From JBNRMR01 sp050942895 (GTDB taxonomy: Bacteria > Bacillota > Clostridia > Christensenellales > UBA1750): DNA of 64,000 nt. How positions within the stretch are numbered: the stretch's first letter is position 1; every line of letters begins with the position of its first letter. Below are positions 26,178 through 35,594 of the stretch, one piece after another. The notes beneath the pieces are model-generated. The model saw nothing but the letters and a program-made list of their open reading frames with translations, was not told where the DNA came from and did not search any database. The stretch spans positions 62,001-126,000 of the forward strand of contig JBMNOE010000006.1 of assembly GCA_050942895.1 (NCBI GenBank). Direction: 5' to 3'. A program made the translations under genes and the position numbers.

Positions 26178-27152
26178 ATGTTCAGAATCCTTTTAGCGCT
26201 GGGTGCGTCATTCGTGGCCACTTTGGCGATAGGGCCGATAATAATCCCATGGCTTAAAAAGCTGAAGTTCGGGCAGAACGTGCGGCTTTACGGGCCTAAG
26301 TCCCATTTGAAAAAGCAGGGCGTGCCCACCATGGGCGGTATAATGATCACTGCGGTAATAGCGGTGGTGGCGCTGGCATTTTCCCATGAGGACGGCAGGA
26401 TGGACGCAATGCTGCCGGCGGTGATATTCATCATACTGAACGCGGTGATCGGTTTTTTGGACGATATACTGAAAATAAAAAGGGCGAATTCAGACGGCCT
26501 GAGCGCAAAGCATAAGACAGTGCTGCTGCTCATTTTGGACACGGCCTATGCCCTTTGGCTGTATAACACGGTGGGGTCTGCTGTATACCTGCCCTTCACC
26601 GATATAACCTGGAATCTGGGCTGGGCATATGTCCCCTTTGCGGTGATAGTGATGTATGCCACCACCAACAGCGCCAATCTTTTGGATGGGGCTGACGGCC
26701 TTCTTTCCGGCGTGACATTGATAATCGCTGCGGCATTGACACTGATATCTTATTTCGCCGGGCCGAACATAAACAACGATTTCCCCAACATGGCCGTGCT
26801 TTCCGCCGCGTTGACGGGCGCGTGCCTGGGCTTTTTGGTGTTCAACCGCTATCCCGCAAGGATAATAATGGGCGACACGGGCTCGTTTGCCATGGGCGGA
26901 GCGGTTACGGCGATAATGCTTATAAACGGAATGCCGATTTTCATACCTATACTGGCGATCATGTATGTGCTTACATCAGCATCGGATATCATACAGGTGA
27001 TTTCCTATAAGACCAGAAGGAAAAGGGTGTTTCGCATGGCGCCCCTTCACCACCACTTTGAGCTGGGGGGCATGAAGGAGACGCGCATCGTGTCGATGTA
27101 CATGGCAATAACCCTTGCGGCAGCTGCTGTAACATTTTGGGCAGTGTCATAG
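26178..27152 (+). CDS. mraY: phospho-MurNAc-pentapeptide transferase
   Basis: A 324-residue polytopic enzyme (about ten helices) making lipid I from UDP-MurNAc-pentapeptide and undecaprenyl phosphate. It shows GPKSHLKKQGVPTMGGIM, the magnesium-binding GFLDDILK, NSANLLDGADGL, MGDTGSFAMGG and the C-terminal APLHHHFEL. AAAGGAG precedes the ATG. It follows murE directly, where murF would be expected in most dcw clusters. Confidence 0.97.
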   Translation: MFRILLALGASFVATLAIGPIIIPWLKKLKFGQNVRLYGPKSHLKKQGVPTMGGIMITAVIAVVALAFSHEDGRMDAMLPAVIFIILNAVIGFLDDILKIKRANSDGLSAKHKTVLLLILDTAYALWLYNTVGSAVYLPFTDITWNLGWAYVPFAVIVMYATTNSANLLDGADGLLSGVTLIIAAALTLISYFAGPNINNDFPNMAVLSAALTGACLGFLVFNRYPARIIMGDTGSFAMGGAVTAIMLINGMPIFIPILAIMYVLTSASDIIQVISYKTRRKRVFRMAPLHHHFELGGMKETRIVSMYMAITLAAAAVTFWAVS

Positions 27153-27258
27153 TTTTTGTAATAGGAAAAGATTCCTACTAAGAAAAGTTGTCAGGGCCTT
27201 ATTCATATCATAAGAAACGAAAAAACGAAAGAAACGGAAAATGTAAAGAGGTGAGAAA

Positions 27259-28623
27259 ATGTTCGCTGACAGAAGGATATTGATCATCGGCATGGCTAGA
27301 TCGGGCATCGCGGCGGCAAGGCTGCTTTTAAAGGCCGGTGCGAAGGTGACTGTAAACGACATCAAAACGCTGGATAAATTCAACGGCGCTCTAGACGATA
27401 TCATCGCGGCGGGCGCTTTGGATTCTCTTGGGATACCGCCTGACAGCCTGGTGGATGAAAGCGACATGATAGTCATAAGCCCCGGCGTGCCCATGGACCT
27501 TCCATTCATACAGAAGGCGAGGGAGTCCGGGAAGGAAATTATCGGCGAGCTGGAGCTGGCATCGCTTTTTCTAAAGGGGATGCTGGTGGCGGTCACAGGA
27601 ACCAACGGAAAAAGCACCACCGTTACCCTTGTGGGCGAGATATTCAAAAACGCGGGCAAGCTCTCATATGTGGCGGGCAATATCGGCCTGCCATTTTCAG
27701 ATGTTGTTGACGGCATAAAGACCGAGGACGTGGCTGTGGTGGAGGTGAGCTCCTTCCAGTTGGAATCCATAAAGAGCTTCCGCCCCCATTGCGCCGCGGT
27801 TTTAAACCTGAGGGAGGACCATCTGAACCGCCATGAGACAATGGAGAATTATATCGCCATCAAAATGCGGATTTTTGAGAACCAAAAGTCCGGCGATTAT
27901 GCGGTTTTAAACTATGACGATGAGCTGATCAGGGCCAATGCGAAAGGCTTTTCAGCCAAAAAGGTATGGTTTTCAAGCACTCAGAAGGTCAGTTTTGGGG
28001 TCTGGGTGGAGGGCGACAGCATAGTCTACGGCTCGCCGGGCGCCAGCAGGGTGGTCTGCGCGGTTTCCGATGTGCTGCTTCCCGGCAGGCATAACCTTGA
28101 AAACGCCCTTGCGGCCACGGCCATGGCGGCGGTCTGCGGGGTGCAGCTTCCGGTCATTCGCCACACTTTAAAGACGTTTTCGGGAATCGAGCACAGGATT
28201 GAGACGGTGGAGGAGATCGCCGGGGTGCGCTATATCAATGACTCAAAGGGCACCAATGTGGACGCCACCATCGCCGCTGTGAAGGCCATGGATAGGCCAA
28301 CGGTCATTCTGCTGGGAGGCTATGACAAGCATACTGACTTTGGCCCCCTTTCAAGGGTGGTGAAAGGTTCCAGCGTGAGGGCGGCGGTGCTTCTTGGGCA
28401 GACAAAAGAGCAGATAAAAACATCCCTTCAGGAGAACGGGTTTGACGAGATCGAGATGGCGCAGGGCTTTGAGGAGGCCGTCCTCAAGGCGAAGGACATG
28501 GCCGTCTTTGGCGAAAATGTGCTTTTGTCCCCCGCCTGCGCCAGTTTTGACATGTTCAAGGATTTTGAGGAGCGCGGCAGAGCCTTTAAGGAGATTGTAT
28601 GCAGGTTGAAAGAGAGCCTTTAA
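27259..28623 (+). CDS. murD: UDP-MurNAc-L-alanine--D-glutamate ligase
   Basis: A 454-residue Mur ligase. The N-terminal Rossmann domain starts ILIIGMARSGIAAARLLL, ATP binding is VAVTGTNGKSTTVTLVG, VVEVSSFQLESI follows, and the C-terminal domain has NDSKGTNVDATIAAVK and LLGGYDKH. It adds D-glutamate in the cytoplasmic phase of wall synthesis. GAGGTGAGAAA precedes the ATG. It overlaps ftsW by 25 bases. The upstream gap of 106 bases contains a short TAGGA/TCCTA hairpin. Confidence 0.96.
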   Translation: MFADRRILIIGMARSGIAAARLLLKAGAKVTVNDIKTLDKFNGALDDIIAAGALDSLGIPPDSLVDESDMIVISPGVPMDLPFIQKARESGKEIIGELELASLFLKGMLVAVTGTNGKSTTVTLVGEIFKNAGKLSYVAGNIGLPFSDVVDGIKTEDVAVVEVSSFQLESIKSFRPHCAAVLNLREDHLNRHETMENYIAIKMRIFENQKSGDYAVLNYDDELIRANAKGFSAKKVWFSSTQKVSFGVWVEGDSIVYGSPGASRVVCAVSDVLLPGRHNLENALAATAMAAVCGVQLPVIRHTLKTFSGIEHRIETVEEIAGVRYINDSKGTNVDATIAAVKAMDRPTVILLGGYDKHTDFGPLSRVVKGSSVRAAVLLGQTKEQIKTSLQENGFDEIEMAQGFEEAVLKAKDMAVFGENVLLSPACASFDMFKDFEERGRAFKEIVCRLKESL

Positions 28624-29807
28624 GAAGAGGGAAAATAGACTATGGCCTTTTGGCCGTCATCGGCATTCTGTCTGTGCTGGGGCTGATGATGGTCTTTTCG
28701 GCGGGCAGCTATTCCGCTCAGGATAAGGGCGCAAGCGCAACGGAGCCGCTCTTTGACCAGCTCTTGCCCATGGTGCTGGGCGTTGTCGCCATGATAGCCC
28801 TTTCGTTTGTGGATTACCGCGTATACCGCCACCCGATGGTGGTATACGGCGCTCTTTTCATAAGCCTTTTTCTGCTGGGCATAGTCTGGATCCCCGGCAT
28901 CGGCGAATTTATAAACGGGTCGCGCAGGTGGATAAGAATCCCCGTGGCGAACCAGACAATACAGCCTGGGGAGATCGCTAAATTTACGCTGATACTCTAT
29001 ATCGCCCATATGCTGACGAGAAAGGTCAAAGAAAAAGAGTTTTTCAAAAAGACCGCTATGCCGGTGCTGATAGTGTGCGGCATGATGTTCGGCCTTGTCA
29101 TGCTTCAGCCCAACCTTTCCACGGCGGGGTGCCTGGTCATCGCCACCATCGCCATGCTGATGATCGGTGGGATGAAGGTAAAGCACATAGCAATACTTTT
29201 TTTGATAGCGGCGGTGGCGGCTTTTGTGTTCGCCATGTCGGAGGATTATAGGCGCGACCGGCTCATCGGCTTCATGGATCCCTGGGGGATGAGCGGCAAC
29301 GAAGCATATCAGCTTACGCAATCGCTGCTGGCCATCGCTTCGGGGGGCATTTTTGGCGTGGGAATCGGCCAGTCGCGGCAAAAGCTGCTGTTTTTGCCCT
29401 ACTGCGACAGCGACTTCATATTCGCCATCGTCTGCGAGGAGCTGGGTTTTGTGGGCGCCGTCACAATATTAGCGCTCTTTGGCCTGATGATATTCGCCGG
29501 CTTCAGGGTGGCCCTTCGCTGCAAAGACCGCTTTGGCTCAATGCTGGCGGCGGGAATAAGCGTGGTATTTGCCGTGCAGGTGGTTTTAAACGTGGCGGTG
29601 GTCATAGGCCTTTTCCCCACCACGGGCCTGCCGCTGCCCTTCTTCAGCGCCGGGGGGTCCAATCTGGTCATATTCATGGCCGCTGCGGGAATTCTTTTGA
29701 ATATATCCCGCTATTCCAACCTGCCGGTGGAGGAGCTTAAGAGCCGCAAGGGCAAAACGCCCCAGCCATTGCCCGATAATGTGAGGGTTTTCAGGGGCAG
29801 CGGATAG
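28599..29807 (+). CDS. ftsW: septal SEDS glycosyltransferase FtsW
   Basis: A 402-residue SEDS-family protein with about ten helices. It shows GLMMVFSAGSYSA in helix 1, FINGSRRWIRIPVANQTIQPGEIAKF, and the C-terminal FPTTGLPLPFFSAGGSNL. It polymerises lipid II at the septum with the class B PBP encoded upstream. The start lies inside murD's 3' end. A SpoVE role cannot be excluded. No murG follows, although ftsW-murG is the common order. Confidence 0.92.
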   Translation: MQVEREPLRRGKIDYGLLAVIGILSVLGLMMVFSAGSYSAQDKGASATEPLFDQLLPMVLGVVAMIALSFVDYRVYRHPMVVYGALFISLFLLGIVWIPGIGEFINGSRRWIRIPVANQTIQPGEIAKFTLILYIAHMLTRKVKEKEFFKKTAMPVLIVCGMMFGLVMLQPNLSTAGCLVIATIAMLMIGGMKVKHIAILFLIAAVAAFVFAMSEDYRRDRLIGFMDPWGMSGNEAYQLTQSLLAIASGGIFGVGIGQSRQKLLFLPYCDSDFIFAIVCEELGFVGAVTILALFGLMIFAGFRVALRCKDRFGSMLAAGISVVFAVQVVLNVAVVIGLFPTTGLPLPFFSAGGSNLVIFMAAAGILLNISRYSNLPVEELKSRKGKTPQPLPDNVRVFRGSG

Positions 29808-29905
29808 CAAATGCTAAGCAAATACTATTAGGACTTCGGTCTGTCACCGCTTTTTGGCGCGCTTCATATGTTGAAGTGAATGTCAAAAAACGGAGGCGGA
29901 AGCTG

Positions 29906-31183
29906 ATGGAGTTCTATGAAATTCGCGGAGGCAACAGACTTTTTGGAGAATGTGAAGCGGGTATCGCAAAGAACGCCGCACTGCCGATTCTTGCCGCGGC
30001 ACTGATGGCGGATGAGTATATCGAAATCCAGGTGCCGATGATGAGCGATATCAAGTATATGGCGGAGATATTGGGAATTATCGGCTGCGGCGTTGAGATT
30101 GCGGGCGGGCTTTGCAGGATTGACCCCACCACGGCAAATTGCCATGTGATGCCCGAGCGGCTTTCAAAGCTCATACGCTCGTCCATATTCATGATGGGCC
30201 CCATGCTGGCGAAATTCTCCCAGGCGGAGTTTACATACCCGGGTGGGTGTGAGATTGGGCTTAGGCCTATAGACCTGCATCTTCGCGGGCTTCGGGAACT
30301 GGGAGCGAAGATCACCGAGGACAACGGGCGCATACATTGCAGCGGCGCATTGAAGGGTGCGGTGGTGCATTTCGACTATCCCAGCGTGGGCGCCACGGAG
30401 AATATAATGATGGCCGCCACCCTTGCACAGGGGGAAACGGTGATAGAAAACGCAGCCATGGAACCTGAGATAGTGGATTTGGCAAACTTTCTTTCGATGA
30501 TGGGCGCGAAGATCAGCGGGGCGGGAACGAGGCGGATACGCATCCGCGGCGTTAAAAAGCTTCACGGGGGGCATTACCGGCCCATGACAGACAGGATCAT
30601 CGTGGGGACATTGCTCGCTGCGGCTGCGGCCACAGGCGGGGATATTCGCGTCACGGATGCTTTCCCCGGGGACTTGGAGGCGGTTTTGGCAAAGCTTCGC
30701 CAGATGGGCTGCATTCTGGACAGCCATGGAAAGGGCATTGGGATAATATCGCCCCTAAGGCTCAAGGCCTTCAGAACCCTTGAAACGATGCCATACCCCG
30801 GTTTTCCCACAGACATGCAAACGCAATTTCTGGCCCTTCAGAGCATGGCAGAGGGCGCGGGGGCCATCACGGAAAATATATTCGAGAACAGGTTTGCCAC
30901 AGCCTCTGAGCTGGTGAAGATGGGCGCGGATATAGTCGTCAAGGACAGGTCGGCCTTCGTGCGCGGTGTGGAAAGGCTCCATGGCGCGGATGTGGAGGCG
31001 AAGGATCTTAGGGGAGGCGTAGCACTTGTTATCGCAGGGCTTGCCGCCCAGGGCGTTACCACCGTGAGGGATATCCACTATGTAGACAGGGGATATGACC
31101 GCTTTGAGGAGACGCTCAAGGAGCTGGGCGCGGATATTGAAAGGCTGGAGTGCGACGCCTGGGACTGCGCCCGCGTATACTGA
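29906..31183 (+). CDS. murA: UDP-N-acetylglucosamine 1-carboxyvinyltransferase
   Basis: About 425 residues of the EPSP-synthase fold. GECEAGIAKNAALPILAAAL carries the conserved Lys-Asn pair, and YPGGCEIGLRPIDLHLRGL carries the PEP-reactive Cys that fosfomycin alkylates. PGFPTDMQTQFLAL follows, with the conserved catalytic Asp. It commits UDP-GlcNAc to peptidoglycan. CGGAGGCGG nine bases upstream fixes the ATG at 29906. It occupies the slot where murG and murB-type genes sit in many relatives. Confidence 0.93.
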   Translation: MEFYEIRGGNRLFGECEAGIAKNAALPILAAALMADEYIEIQVPMMSDIKYMAEILGIIGCGVEIAGGLCRIDPTTANCHVMPERLSKLIRSSIFMMGPMLAKFSQAEFTYPGGCEIGLRPIDLHLRGLRELGAKITEDNGRIHCSGALKGAVVHFDYPSVGATENIMMAATLAQGETVIENAAMEPEIVDLANFLSMMGAKISGAGTRRIRIRGVKKLHGGHYRPMTDRIIVGTLLAAAAATGGDIRVTDAFPGDLEAVLAKLRQMGCILDSHGKGIGIISPLRLKAFRTLETMPYPGFPTDMQTQFLALQSMAEGAGAITENIFENRFATASELVKMGADIVVKDRSAFVRGVERLHGADVEAKDLRGGVALVIAGLAAQGVTTVRDIHYVDRGYDRFEETLKELGADIERLECDAWDCARVY

Positions 31184-31244
31184 CCGCGATATCAAAAGGC
31201 GTGAATCCAAGGGCAGAAACTCAAAGGAATGAGAGGTTTATCTT

Positions 31245-31967
31245 TTGAAAGGGCTAAAGCGTACTTTGCTGGTAATAGTGCTTCTGTCCGCTGCGGCTTT
31301 TTTGAGCTGGGAGGCGCTTAAGGTGCGGGATATTGCCGTGGCCGGAACCCGGTCAAGGCTTCCCGCCGAGGTCGCAATGCTGTCGGGCATCGGCCTGGGC
31401 GACAGCCTTTTGACATTGGACAAGGAGCTGGCAAAGGCAGGCATCGAGTCCGATCCTTATTTTAAATATGACGATATTGAGATAGACTGGCCAAGCGGCA
31501 TAATAATCCGGGTGACGGAGCGGATCCCCAAGACATACATACTGCATTTGGGCTCAATGATAATCATGGACGAAGCGGGGTTCGTGCTGGAAATAGGCCG
31601 CAATCTTCCTCATGCCGACCTGGTGCAGGTCACCGGTCTTCAGGTGACGGCCTATTTGGTGGGGGAGGAAGTGCAGGCGGAAAACCAGGATCAGGTTTTT
31701 CTATACTCAAGGGTCTATGAAGCTTTTGAAAAGGAGGGGCTTACAGGCGAGATAAAGGAGATTATAATTACCCAGTCGCTGACGGCAAGGGTTGTGACAG
31801 GCCAGGGAATAACGGTGGATATTGGGACAAGCGATAACCTTCAGCGCAAGATAATGCTGACGGAATCGATTGTAGAAAGCCTGAATCGGATGTATAGCCC
31901 TGAAGAATTAAACGGCACAAGCCTGGATGTTTCCACCGGCGAATTCGGCGACTTCAACCCCGACTGA
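31245..31967 (+). CDS. ftsQ: FtsQ/DivIB cell division protein
   Basis: A 240-residue bitopic protein. A very short cytoplasmic end (MKGLKRT) precedes a membrane helix of about 20 residues, then a POTRA domain (LKVRDIAVAGTRSRLPAEVAMLSG, about 25-95) with DDIEIDWPSGIIIRVTERIPKTY, the usual strand pair. A beta domain follows with DEAGFVLE. It links FtsL and FtsB to the septal synthase. The start appears to be TTG at 31245 with a GAGAGG-type site. The end of the protein is acidic. Confidence 0.85.
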   Translation: MKGLKRTLLVIVLLSAAAFLSWEALKVRDIAVAGTRSRLPAEVAMLSGIGLGDSLLTLDKELAKAGIESDPYFKYDDIEIDWPSGIIIRVTERIPKTYILHLGSMIIMDEAGFVLEIGRNLPHADLVQVTGLQVTAYLVGEEVQAENQDQVFLYSRVYEAFEKEGLTGEIKEIIITQSLTARVVTGQGITVDIGTSDNLQRKIMLTESIVESLNRMYSPEELNGTSLDVSTGEFGDFNPD

Positions 31968-32173
31968 GGCGAAGGCGGGTTAGCCAATGCAGACTTTTGG
32001 TCGGTTTGGAGCAGAATATCTATTAATAGTGACAAAACGAGGGCATCTTTGTTGTAAATAAAGCCAAAAAAAGCCTAAAATTCTTCCTTCCTATTGACAA
32101 AAAGTCAGTATGATGCAAAAATAATATGAAGTACGTTCTTGGCGATTGTTGACAACGGAGGAACCTGATCAGA

Positions 32174-33367
32174 ATGAAAACCACGGTGGCAGCCATAGAG
32201 TTTGGCACATCAAAGGTTGTGGCGATAATAGGCGAGTTGGGCAGCGACCTCAAGGGTGAAACCATTGGATATGGCGTGCGCCAATACAGCGGTTACAATG
32301 CTGAAGGTTGGATCTGCTCAGATGACGAGCTTAAAGCGGCGATAGCCGGTTCAATAAAGGATGCCGAAGCCATGGCTGATGTCAGCGTGAGGGAGCTTTA
32401 CGTTGGCGTACCCGCGCATAGACTCAGGGTTCATAATGCCCAGGCTGAAGCGGAGATTTTATCCGCCAGCCAGAAGGTCACTTTGGATGATGTGGATTCT
32501 GTGATGGTAAGCGCCGTTGAAGCCTGCGCACAAAGCGATGGCGTTTCTGGCTTCGGCGAGATCATCCATCAAAGCCCCGCCTGGTTTAAGGTGGACGGCG
32601 AAAAGACGATGGAGCCCATGGGCATGAAGGGGCAAATCCTTTCGTGTTGCGCGTGCATTTGCGTCGCGGACAAGCTTTTCACGCAGGACATGAGGGAGAG
32701 GTTTTCCGGCATGGGGCTTTCGGTGGTCGGCTTTGCAGCCCCGTCCTTGGGGGAGGCGCTGATGACAATCCCTCCGCAGGAAAGAGATTTAACCGCTGTG
32801 CTGATAGACACAGGCTATCTTTCAACTCAGGTGATGGTTGTTCAGGGGGATGCCATAAGCCATATCGCCGTGCTGGAGGATGGCTCCGGGTTTTTAACGG
32901 CGGCTTTGGCCTCTGAGCTGGAGCTTACAATGGCCATGGCCGAGCAGGTCAAGCGAAGGCTGATAATTGCCGGGGATAAGTCCGGCACGCTGGAGGTGAC
33001 CGGCCCGGACGGAGGGCGCATACTTTTTGAAAACGAGCATTGTTTTAATGTGATCGAACCCCATCTAAGCGAGATGGCGGCGGCGATAAAAGAATGTTTG
33101 GAGAATTTCGGTATAGAAATACCTGAAAAAGCCGCATACTATATTACGGGCGGCGGGCTGGCTCCGATGAGGGGCGCAAGGGAATTTCTTTCGGCAAGAC
33201 TTGGCTATACGGTGAAGGCGTCCGCAGCGAGGCCGTCAATACCCGCCGGAGTCCAGTTTGCATCGGCGGTGGGGCTTTTGGAGCTGGTGTTCGAATATGT
33301 CAGCGACAATGCGGCTTCCGCCAAGGGGGATTTGCTGGAAAAATTAAGATCAATCTTTAAGAAATAA
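32174..33367 (+). CDS. ftsA: cell division ATPase FtsA
   Basis: A 397-residue actin-fold protein. [16 protein letters not shown] is the phosphate-1 loop, [18 protein letters not shown] is phosphate-2, and [18 protein letters not shown] is the adenosine motif. The C-terminus [12 protein letters not shown] is a likely amphipathic membrane-targeting helix. FtsA tethers FtsZ to the membrane. GGAGG lies 11 bases before the ATG. A TTGACA at 32094 might be a promoter element in the 206-base gap, but no good -10 is at the right distance. Confidence 0.88.
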   Translation: MKTTVAAIEFGTSKVVAIIGELGSDLKGETIGYGVRQYSGYNAEGWICSDDELKAAIAGSIKDAEAMADVSVRELYVGVPAHRLRVHNAQAEAEILSASQKVTLDDVDSVMVSAVEACAQSDGVSGFGEIIHQSPAWFKVDGEKTMEPMGMKGQILSCCACICVADKLFTQDMRERFSGMGLSVVGFAAPSLGEALMTIPPQERDLTAVLIDTGYLSTQVMVVQGDAISHIAVLEDGSGFLTAALASELELTMAMAEQVKRRLIIAGDKSGTLEVTGPDGGRILFENEHCFNVIEPHLSEMAAAIKECLENFGIEIPEKAAYYITGGGLAPMRGAREFLSARLGYTVKASAARPSIPAGVQFASAVGLLELVFEYVSDNAASAKGDLLEKLRSIFKK

Positions 33368-33378
33368 GGGGGATGCTT

Positions 33379-34779
33379 GTGTTAGAATTCGATATTGAAT
33401 CCGGACAGGGCGCGAAAATAAAGGTGCTCGGCGTGGGCGGAGCCGGTAGCAATGCGGTGAACCGCATGGTGGAGCACGGGCTGAGGGGCGTCGAGTTTAT
33501 TGCTGTAAATACGGACAGGCAGGCTCTTGCGCTGTCAAAGGCGGGGCAGAAGCTTCAGATAGGTGAAAAGCTGACAAGAGGCTTGGGCGCCGGCGCTGTT
33601 CCGGATATCGGCAAGCGCGCGGCGGAGGAAAGCCGCGAAGATCTAACCGCCGCCATGAAGGGCAGCGACCTGGTGTTCATCACTGCGGGCATGGGCGGGG
33701 GCACCGGCACGGGCGCTGCGCCTGTCATAGCCGCCCTTGCGAGGGAGATGGACATACTCACGATCGGCGTTGTGACAAAGCCCTTCATGTTTGAGGGCCG
33801 TCAGCGCATGCTGAATGCTGAAAGAGGCATCCAGGAGCTCAAGGGCTGCGTGGACACCCTGGTGGTCATCCCCAATGAAAAGCTATTCCAGGTGGTGGGC
33901 AAAAACACAAGCATGATGGACGCCTTTAAGATAGCCGACGACGTCCTGCGCCAGGGCATACAGGGCATTTCAGACCTGATCGCCATACCGGCGATGATCA
34001 ACCTGGACTTTGCCGACATAAAGACGGTCATGGCCAAGCGCGGCATGGCTCACATGGGCATAGGCATAGGCAGGGGTGACGACAGGATGACCGAGGCCGC
34101 GAGGCAGGCTGTCCTGAGCCCGATGCTGGAAACCTCCATCGAGGGCGCTCGCGCGGTTTTGATAAACATCACCGGCGGCCCCAACATGGGTATTTTGGAA
34201 GTGAACGACGCCGCCAGCTTGATCCACCAGAACGCGGATCCGGAGGCCAACATAATCTTCGGTGTGGCTATAGACGAGACACTGGAGGACGCAGTGCGCA
34301 TCACTGTCATAGCGACGGGCTTCGAGGAAAGGCCCTCACAGCAGGAGTCGGAAAAGAAGGAAGCGCCTGCTCACGGGCAGCGCTATCAGTTCCAGCAGCA
34401 GGTTGATTCATCTCCCGAGGAAGAGCCGGATGATTATTTTGACCCAAACGAGCCGGAGATTCCCGAATGGGTGCGCGCCGACAGGAGGCCCTCCAGCAGT
34501 TCCTCCACAGACTATACCCGCAGAGCCTACAGCCCGGGCGACCTGGCTTCTGCAAGGTCGGATCGCACCGCAGCAGGCAGGCAGGCGCCCCAGCCGCGCA
34601 CTTATGCCAGGGAGGATGAGCGTCCCGTATACGGCCAGCCCATCACAAGGCCGCAGGCGCCGGCGCAGGAGCCCCTTCGCACTGTGAGCCGTGAGCAGCA
34701 GGAGGAGCCTGTGACTGCGCAAAAGGGCGGCATGAAGCCGGATATCCCCTCGTTCCTGCGTAGAAATCCTAAGAAGTAA
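33379..34779 (+). CDS. ftsZ: tubulin-like division GTPase FtsZ
   Basis: About 466 residues. [16 protein letters not shown] opens the GTPase domain, [16 protein letters not shown] is the tubulin signature, and [11 protein letters not shown] is the T7 loop that completes the neighbour's GTPase site. A long polar, disordered linker (about residues 320-450, rich in Pro, Arg, Ser and Gln) leads to the C-terminal peptide [12 protein letters not shown], which binds FtsA. An ATG at 33373 touches the AAGGGGG site, so the GTG six bases later is the better start. A terminator follows, so ftsZ ends the dcw run. Confidence 0.97.
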   Translation: MLEFDIESGQGAKIKVLGVGGAGSNAVNRMVEHGLRGVEFIAVNTDRQALALSKAGQKLQIGEKLTRGLGAGAVPDIGKRAAEESREDLTAAMKGSDLVFITAGMGGGTGTGAAPVIAALAREMDILTIGVVTKPFMFEGRQRMLNAERGIQELKGCVDTLVVIPNEKLFQVVGKNTSMMDAFKIADDVLRQGIQGISDLIAIPAMINLDFADIKTVMAKRGMAHMGIGIGRGDDRMTEAARQAVLSPMLETSIEGARAVLINITGGPNMGILEVNDAASLIHQNADPEANIIFGVAIDETLEDAVRITVIATGFEERPSQQESEKKEAPAHGQRYQFQQQVDSSPEEEPDDYFDPNEPEIPEWVRADRRPSSSSSTDYTRRAYSPGDLASARSDRTAAGRQAPQPRTYAREDERPVYGQPITRPQAPAQEPLRTVSREQQEEPVTAQKGGMKPDIPSFLRRNPKK

Positions 34780-34802
34780 GACGCTGAGCAAATAAAAAAC
34801 AA

Positions 34803-34846
34803 ACCCCGCCGTCAGAATTATCAGCTCTGGCAGCGGGGTCTTTTGT
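34803..34846. terminator. terminator at the end of the dcw cluster
   Basis: ACCCCGC and GCGGGGT with partly paired inner sequence, then CTTTTGTT. Convergent genes meet here. Confidence 0.85.
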
Positions 34847-34879
34847 TGCATTCCATTTTATTTTAAACGAAATGAATGA

Positions 34880-35587
34880 TTAGCTTTGGCTAAGCCGGTT
34901 GATGGCATCGCGAATCTCCTGGGAGACGCGCAGCTTACCGTCCATGAAGGATTCGCCATCCTTGAAGGTTATGGGATCGCCGATTAAAAGAGACTTTTTC
35001 TCGGTATCTGCCGCCAGCGGCACGAATTTAAGATGGGTTTTCTGGCTCTTATAATAAAAGCGTTCAAGCTGGAGAAAGCCGGTGTATATATCGCCCATAT
35101 CCTCGTCAGGGCTGGAATAATCGATGTCGGGGAATATGATTACACTCTGCCCTTTCTTGAGGGCATCCATTGTCTGGGAAATGGTCTGGCGAATCTGCAT
35201 TGAGCCGCGATAGACGGGTATGGAGCCCCCGGAGCGCAGCAACGCGGAGTATATCGCTGCGGCGGGGACGGCCAGCAATGCTGCCAGCAGCTTTGGTATA
35301 CGCTTTCTTTTGGTGAATGTAAACTCGATGAAATGGCGGTAGCATCTTTTAAAGCCTAAGAAAACATGCAGCACCCATGTGCGCACCTCCCCGGGAAACC
35401 ACAGCAACGAAAAGACAGGGCCGCGCATGTTCTGGTGATGGCCCACATAGACCACCGGCGCTTCCAGGCTCCCTTTTTCGGGCACGGATTTTGGCGGGAC
35501 AAAAAACTTAACCAATGCTTTTATGCTTTTAAAAAAACTACCGTAGATATTCAAAAAATTCATCCTTCCGCTAAGCGAGACGAGCAT
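34880..35587 (-). CDS. 1-acyl-glycerol-3-phosphate acyltransferase-like protein
   Basis: About 235 residues with the PlsC fold: VVYVGHHQNMRGPV aligns with the catalytic H-x4-D block, SIPVYRGSMQIRQTI is the substrate block, and SVIIFPDIDYSS corresponds to the FPEG region. The Asp of H-x4-D is not present in the usual place. As I recall, a HQNMxGP variant is found in many clostridial relatives, so it may be the norm for this subfamily. Two starts are possible (35587 or 35563), neither with a clean ribosome site. I chose the one just after the upstream gene's stop, as translation is probably coupled. Confidence 0.75.
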   Translation of the reverse strand: MLVSLSGRMNFLNIYGSFFKSIKALVKFFVPPKSVPEKGSLEAPVVYVGHHQNMRGPVFSLLWFPGEVRTWVLHVFLGFKRCYRHFIEFTFTKRKRIPKLLAALLAVPAAAIYSALLRSGGSIPVYRGSMQIRQTISQTMDALKKGQSVIIFPDIDYSSPDEDMGDIYTGFLQLERFYYKSQKTHLKFVPLAADTEKKSLLIGDPITFKDGESFMDGKLRVSQEIRDAINRLSQS

Positions 35588-35594
35588 CCGGCTT

